Source: Botryotinia globosa (lineage: Eukaryota > Ascomycota > Leotiomycetes > Helotiales > Sclerotiniaceae). From it: a DNA stretch of 64,000 nucleotides. The notes under the pieces were generated by a model. The model was not told the DNA's origin. It made no database searches and saw only the letters and a program-made list of their open reading frames with translations. A program made the translations under genes and the position numbers. Of this stretch, positions 59,384-64,000 are shown piece after piece. The stretch is from NCBI GenBank assembly GCA_014898425.1, contig RCSZ01000004.1:1116001-1180000 (forward strand), given 5' to 3'. The first letter of the stretch is position 1. Every line of letters begins with the position of its first letter.

Positions 59384-61621
59384 TCAAACCTCGATCCCCA
59401 ACTCCTTCCCAATAATAACAGCTGCCTTCTCGCCAACTGCTAAAGCAGTATTATTGGTATTTGCACCCACATTCTCCGGAACCATACTTAAGTCACAAAT
59501 CTTCAATCCCTGCGTCCCGTACACATTTAGATACTTGTCTACCACACCCCCTTTTTCTTTCGGCTTCATCGCACATGTTCCTAACGAGTGCCATGTTGTA
59601 TTCAGATTATCTCTGATCCAATCTTCAATAAGTGCATCATCTTCGGCACTATATTCGATATCCTTTATTTCTCCCTCGAGTGCCCCTTTAGATAATGCTG
59701 CAGCAGATTTCTTTCCAAATTTTGGATGTCCCAATTCTAATTCCCCACGGTAATAGGGAAGTCGTCTACATATTTCTCGTTGCATTTTATATGCCCAAAG
59801 CTGTTTCTTCAAATCACTTGGATGGCTTAAGAAGCCCGCGTCAAATTCATAGCCATTCTGTACATCGGTAGAAGACGTAATGTGTATGGAACCACGTGAA
59901 TAGGGGTAGGCAGTGTATGTGCCCATGGTTATGTATTGGCCTGGATCGACAAGCGTTGGGTCTGCTAGAAAGGCATTCACGACGCCGCAGAGCATGAGAG
60001 GTTTTGTGGGATAGGGAGCGAAGTCTCGATCCCAGTCTGAGACGAAGTCGGTACCGAGAGCTTCGACTTCGGAGGTGGTGGGACGGAGTTTGCTACATAC
60101 GTCTAAGGGCCTATGTCAGTTTTTGAAGGCAAGACTTGGGGTTGTAACGGGACTTACCAACTGCATTCCAGCCCAATTGAGGGTCTTTGGCTCCAAGTGA
60201 TTTGACGAAGTCTTTCCTTCCGCTCAAGATATTATCGATGGTTTCAGAATCATCCAGTGATGTTTTGTAGGGGTGCAAAAGTAAATGATGATCTATTCAC
60301 GAGATATAATCAGCCACTCTCGATGAAGAAAGCACGGGATGAATAAGCTCTGCTCACCTTGATATGACTCGCCCACCCCATCTAATTCATTAACAACATC
60401 TACTCCGCATCTCTCAAGCACCTCTCTCCTGCCTACCCCACTCCTCTCCAAGATCTGCGGTGTCCCCAAAGCTCCTGCACTCACAACCACCAATTTCTCT
60501 GCTCTGATTGTGTGTGGAATCGCTTTACTAAGTGCAACCAAGGGTTGATGGTCCTCATTGGGTATATATTCTATACCTGTCGCGCGAGGAGGCGTAGAGG
60601 AATCAAAAAGCACACGTACGACTTTCGATTCGGGGAGGATTTTAAGATTTGGGTATGAAGATGATTGGAGGAGTGGGTGAATGTAAGTGTGTGCTGCGTC
60701 TTGGCGTTTGCCGTCTGGAGAGACGTAGCGTTGCCATCTCTAAAGGAAGGAGATGATGTTAAAATTTTGAACCAAAAAGATTACATGATTGAAAATGTAA
60801 AGTAGAAAGCAAAGGAAACTTACACTAAACCCTCCACACTCCTCTCCATCCTGTAAATCCACAATCTCTCTATATCCCATTCCTTTTATCGTTTCCATAA
60901 AGGTATCCATACTCTTTCCCTTATACCCACCATCACTCACATTGACAGGTCCCTCGTATCCATGTTTCTCCTTGTCAAACCCCTTTCCAGTAGGATGAAA
61001 TGTTTCCAATTTCTTACACATTTCGAGCATATCTTTTCCGGTCCATCCTTCTGTATCCCAAGAATCGAAATCGATCGATTGGGCTCGCGTGTACATCATG
61101 AAATTTATAGATGAACCTCCACCGAGGAGACCGCCGGCTGGAATAATTGGGGAGCGATTGTTGAGGTGCGGGGAAGGTTGACCTTTGTAAAACTGTTGTA
61201 TGTCAGTATATATAGATTGCCACCATTCTCCCCCTTTCACTTTCGGCTCCCTGATAGGATGTCCAAAAGTCTTGACCACAGTTTAACAACCAAAAGCTTT
61301 GGAATGTCCAGTTCCTTCTTAATAATCTCAAACATAGAATATTTAAATGAATTGCAGACCAAACTATCGGCAATACTGGGCCCTCAAAGATAGAAAAGAA
61401 ACGAGATAACATACCAAAGTAGTCTTACTTTCTGGGGCCAAATGAGATAAATAAACGGCCGGAGTAGTAATACTTGGATCTTGGAAATTGTTCTTGCCTC
61501 CTTCGACAAGTAAGATTCGTAGATCTGGATTTGCCTTGGCTAGACGACCAGCGCAGACACAGGCAGCTGTTCCGCCGCCGGCGAAGATGATATCGACGGT
61601 TTGAGGAGCTATAGGTGCCAT
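59384..61621 (-). CDS. GMC oxidoreductase, alcohol (methanol) oxidase-like
   Basis: 603 aa from exons 61621-61415, 61192-60824, 60739-60358, 60292-60158 and 60102-59384. The FAD-binding Rossmann start is VDIIFAGGGTAACVCAGRLA (about 9-28) with VEGG after it. GMC signature 1 reads GGLLGGGSSINFMMYTRAQ, and the second GMC signature region is VVSAGALGTPQILERSGVG. The catalytic His region is TTWHSLGTCAM, followed by VPENVGANTNNTALAVGEKA. The overall match is to fungal alcohol oxidases that oxidise short primary alcohols to aldehyde and H2O2. Those are usually peroxisomal and end in a PTS1 tripeptide; this one ends GIEV, so a different location or a different member is likely. Intron 1 is 216 nt and contains open frame, so a slightly longer isoform is possible. 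Confidence 0.9.
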
Positions 61622-63280
61622 TGTTCTTGAAGAGGGGAAATGATAAGTAAGAGGGGATTATATATGGTGATGAGAGAATTGTAAAGTGCTAAAGCAGGTA
61701 ATTACAATTTTCTGGCGGCGTGAAGGACAATCTTGGAATGTTTCCCAGAAGTATGTAGAAATCTCAGACTTCCAAATGGGAGAAAGATTGGTAGAGAAGA
61801 TTGTTTGGCTCGTTCCTTTCTTGTAGGACAGATTGTGTTCAACGTTGAACAAGAAGGGAAGCACAAGTACCTTATGTACTTTCCCGTTACAACAACTCAC
61901 GACTCATAACTCACCCGTGGACATCCCACATCCCACATCCCACATGTCACATGTCACTCGTCGCCCCTCACCTGGGCACTCCAGCTCCTCACTCCTTCCC
62001 GCGCCCCATCAGCCACTGCCCATTTTTACACGTCGCTCTTTCCCCAGCTGGAGGTTATACAAATCGGACTATCGAATTTCCACTTCCCCACACTTTGCTT
62101 TCATTACCCAGGTAATCCATAACCGGCTCTACCTTTAAAGTTTCCAATTGACTTATCTCCTAGCGCATAGCCACACTTTTCCTCTATCGCCGTCGGTGGT
62201 CCCCATCATTAGATTTCCTCATTCCGTACTCTCCCTTCTGTCCGACACTAGCACATGTGTATCATGATGGTGTACAGTATCTTGTACTCATCCTCCCTAC
62301 GTTTCAGAATGTTTGTGTACTGACGTGTCCCGACTCCCCAGATAGAAACGCACCGAAGTCCCGTGCCATCGCAAGCGCCAGGTCTATGCGTGATCGACGG
62401 ACTAGACTCCGCCCCAGACGCTGAGAAAACGGAAAGATGCCGTCCCTAAATCATGTTCTTTTGATCATTTTATTATAACGTGAAATATGATTCAAAGCAA
62501 AATATGTTTCTGTCTACATATAATATATAGGTGTGTGTGAATATTTGACACATATTAATATAATGAGCTGTCGACATTTATTCAAGCTCATCACTTATTA
62601 CTGAGACATCTCCAAGTCAGGTCAAATCTTAGCAAGCTACATATCTAGACATTTCCCAAAAGTATCAACTATTAAATTTATAACACACATATCATTATCA
62701 TTCGTTCCTATAAGCTGCGTAAACTAGTGTACAATTGCATTCTCCGTCCTCTCAATTACTTTCCATCTTCTTTTTTAAATTGACTCAATGTTGCCTGTCT
62801 GTTTCATTATGCTATGCTTCTCTCTGTTTTGTTCCGATTGATTTGGCTTGTACATCAGGAACCAACATGAATGTGAATAAAAATGCATCCTGGCCATCCA
62901 GTAGTTCTCACTAATATCATGACAGTTTTTGAATGTTGATCTGCAATTTCCTGAGAAAAGAGAAGGAAACCTGTCCATATGCAGACACTGTGCATCAAAC
63001 GAGAACTTGATTGAATTCATGAACTAAGTTGAAAGAATTGAAAGAACTATGACATGAACAAACCCGGACGAGAACCCAAACACCTCATCACCCCTTTGTC
63101 CCAGACATCCTTAAACGCCAAGAAATTTACCCTCATCTCAGAATTTGGTATTATGTACGCCCCCAAGAATCATCATTAAACACATCAATGCACACCAAAT
63201 TTTCTCCCGCATTACGCCCCCTTGACCTTATTTGGTTGTAAAGTCATTATATTGAAAAGGCTCCTCGAAATACAATCCTA
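61622..63280. other. Intergenic
   Basis: Includes a CATCCCA/CATGTCA tandem tract at about 61921-61957. No gene supported; the right part is probably the 3' flank of the Gln-rich gene. Confidence 0.45.
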
Positions 63281-64000
63281 CTACTTTGCGGTGCCTGTTG
63301 TGACCTTTCTCAAATTTTTCAGCATGTCTTCAATCAAAGACTCTGAGTCAATTGGCACGTCCGGTAAGTCATGGGTTTGCGGAGGAGGAGCAAAAGTTTG
63401 TGGCTGTGCCTTCGAAGAATTAAGGTTCTGGAAATATTGCTGATGAGGGTAGATAGGTTTCGCCTCCTGCTGAGGAGATTGAGGTGGAGCCTGAGACTGA
63501 TTCGAAGCGTTAATCGGTTGCTGACTGGGCTCTGCCTGGGTGAGAGAAGGAGAATATGAGGGAGGAGTAATGAGAGCAGCTTTTGCAATCGGATGAGGCT
63601 GCGATAATGAATTATGGCCAATCTTCTGTGTAACTTGAGGCATAGGTTGAGATTGCGGAGGTTGAAGTTGTTGGGACTTCTGAGGTTCCTCAGTTTGTTG
63701 AGCTTGTTTGGACTCAATTGTTTTTGGCGCTGGAGACGCGAATCCAGGTTGAGTGGGAGACCCTTGGCCACCAGACGGAAGGTAGGATGAATTTTGATAC
63801 TGAGTAGAATCGTGACTTTTGTGGTTATGTTGCTGATGAACTTGCTGCTGAGGATTTTGTTGTTGACCTTGTGGCTGCGGCACGTGGTGATTGTGAAACA
63901 TCGAACTGTACTCCTTCCGAATTGCTGGGTGCAAGGGTGAGTCTTTCCTTTCCCATTGGTTCGTGTCATACAGCTTAGGCGTAACCTGTTGAGTTGGCGT
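63281..64000 (-). CDS. C-terminal part of a Gln/Pro-rich protein (cut by window edge)
   Basis: Minus-strand frame open from the right window edge to a TAG at 63281, about 239 codons with no start in the window. Most of it is Gln/Pro/Ser-rich low complexity, as in transcriptional or RNA-binding cofactors. Two short better-ordered parts stand out: WERKDSPLHPAIRKEYSSMF near the edge and a C-terminal acidic/amphipathic helix (SESLIEDMLKNLRKV). I do not recognise the family. The GTGAGT-like sequence around 63939 could be a splice donor, but reading through it continues the frame with sensible residues. Confidence 0.6.
   Translation of the reverse strand, partial: TPTQQVTPKLYDTNQWERKDSPLHPAIRKEYSSMFHNHHVPQPQGQQQNPQQQVHQQHNHKSHDSTQYQNSSYLPSGGQGSPTQPGFASPAPKTIESKQAQQTEEPQKSQQLQPPQSQPMPQVTQKIGHNSLSQPHPIAKAALITPPSYSPSLTQAEPSQQPINASNQSQAPPQSPQQEAKPIYPHQQYFQNLNSSKAQPQTFAPPPQTHDLPDVPIDSESLIEDMLKNLRKVTTGTAK

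Overview
This is nuclear DNA from a filamentous ascomycete. Most genes are split by 45-100 nt spliceosomal introns with GTAAGT-type donors and CTAAC/CTGAC branch points. The gene set is fungal: a highly reducing polyketide synthase, an ABCB drug pump, LtrA and kelch proteins, an Abp2-like protein, ypt1 and a GMC alcohol oxidase. Three blocks are almost pure A/T and carry transition-type decay, which suggests repeat-induced point mutation (RIP). Base composition and gene content are compatible with a leotiomycete (Botrytis/Sclerotinia-like), but that is an inference.

Left part (about 1.9-17.3 kb): a likely secondary-metabolite locus. A full-length MDR-type ABC transporter and an FSH1/LovG-like serine hydrolase lie in tandem on the minus strand. 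A 2251-residue highly reducing PKS is divergent from the hydrolase across a 1.5 kb gap. The PKS order is KS-AT-DH-(structural region)-ER-KR-ACP, with no methyltransferase and no thioesterase. The hydrolase is the natural candidate for product release and the transporter for export. The DH domain has lost its usual catalytic Asp (Glu instead), and the ER nucleotide loop is atypical. The product may therefore be less reduced than the domain list suggests.

18-29 kb: an LtrA-family membrane protein; a secreted six-kelch protein; a small secreted protein made of two 5-cysteine repeats separated by a Lys-Arg site; a foldback-like TIR transposon with very long arms, interrupted by a solo LTR with a perfect 5-bp target duplication; and a bHLH-zip transcription factor. 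From 28.9 to 39.2 kb there is no gene I can support, only many microsatellites.

39-64 kb: mostly conserved housekeeping-type genes. These are a CMT1/CAP59-type mannosyltransferase, an Old Yellow Enzyme, an intron-containing tRNA-Ala(UGC), a 1450-bp RIP-degraded TIR transposon, an Abp2-like protein, a peroxisomal-type nucleotide carrier, a RecQ helicase, a conserved hypothetical gene with a GC-AG intron, ypt1, an alcohol-oxidase-like GMC enzyme, and the 3' end of a Gln/Pro-rich protein cut by the window edge. Exon models were built by hand from splice signals and reading-frame continuity. All multi-exon models given here close in frame.
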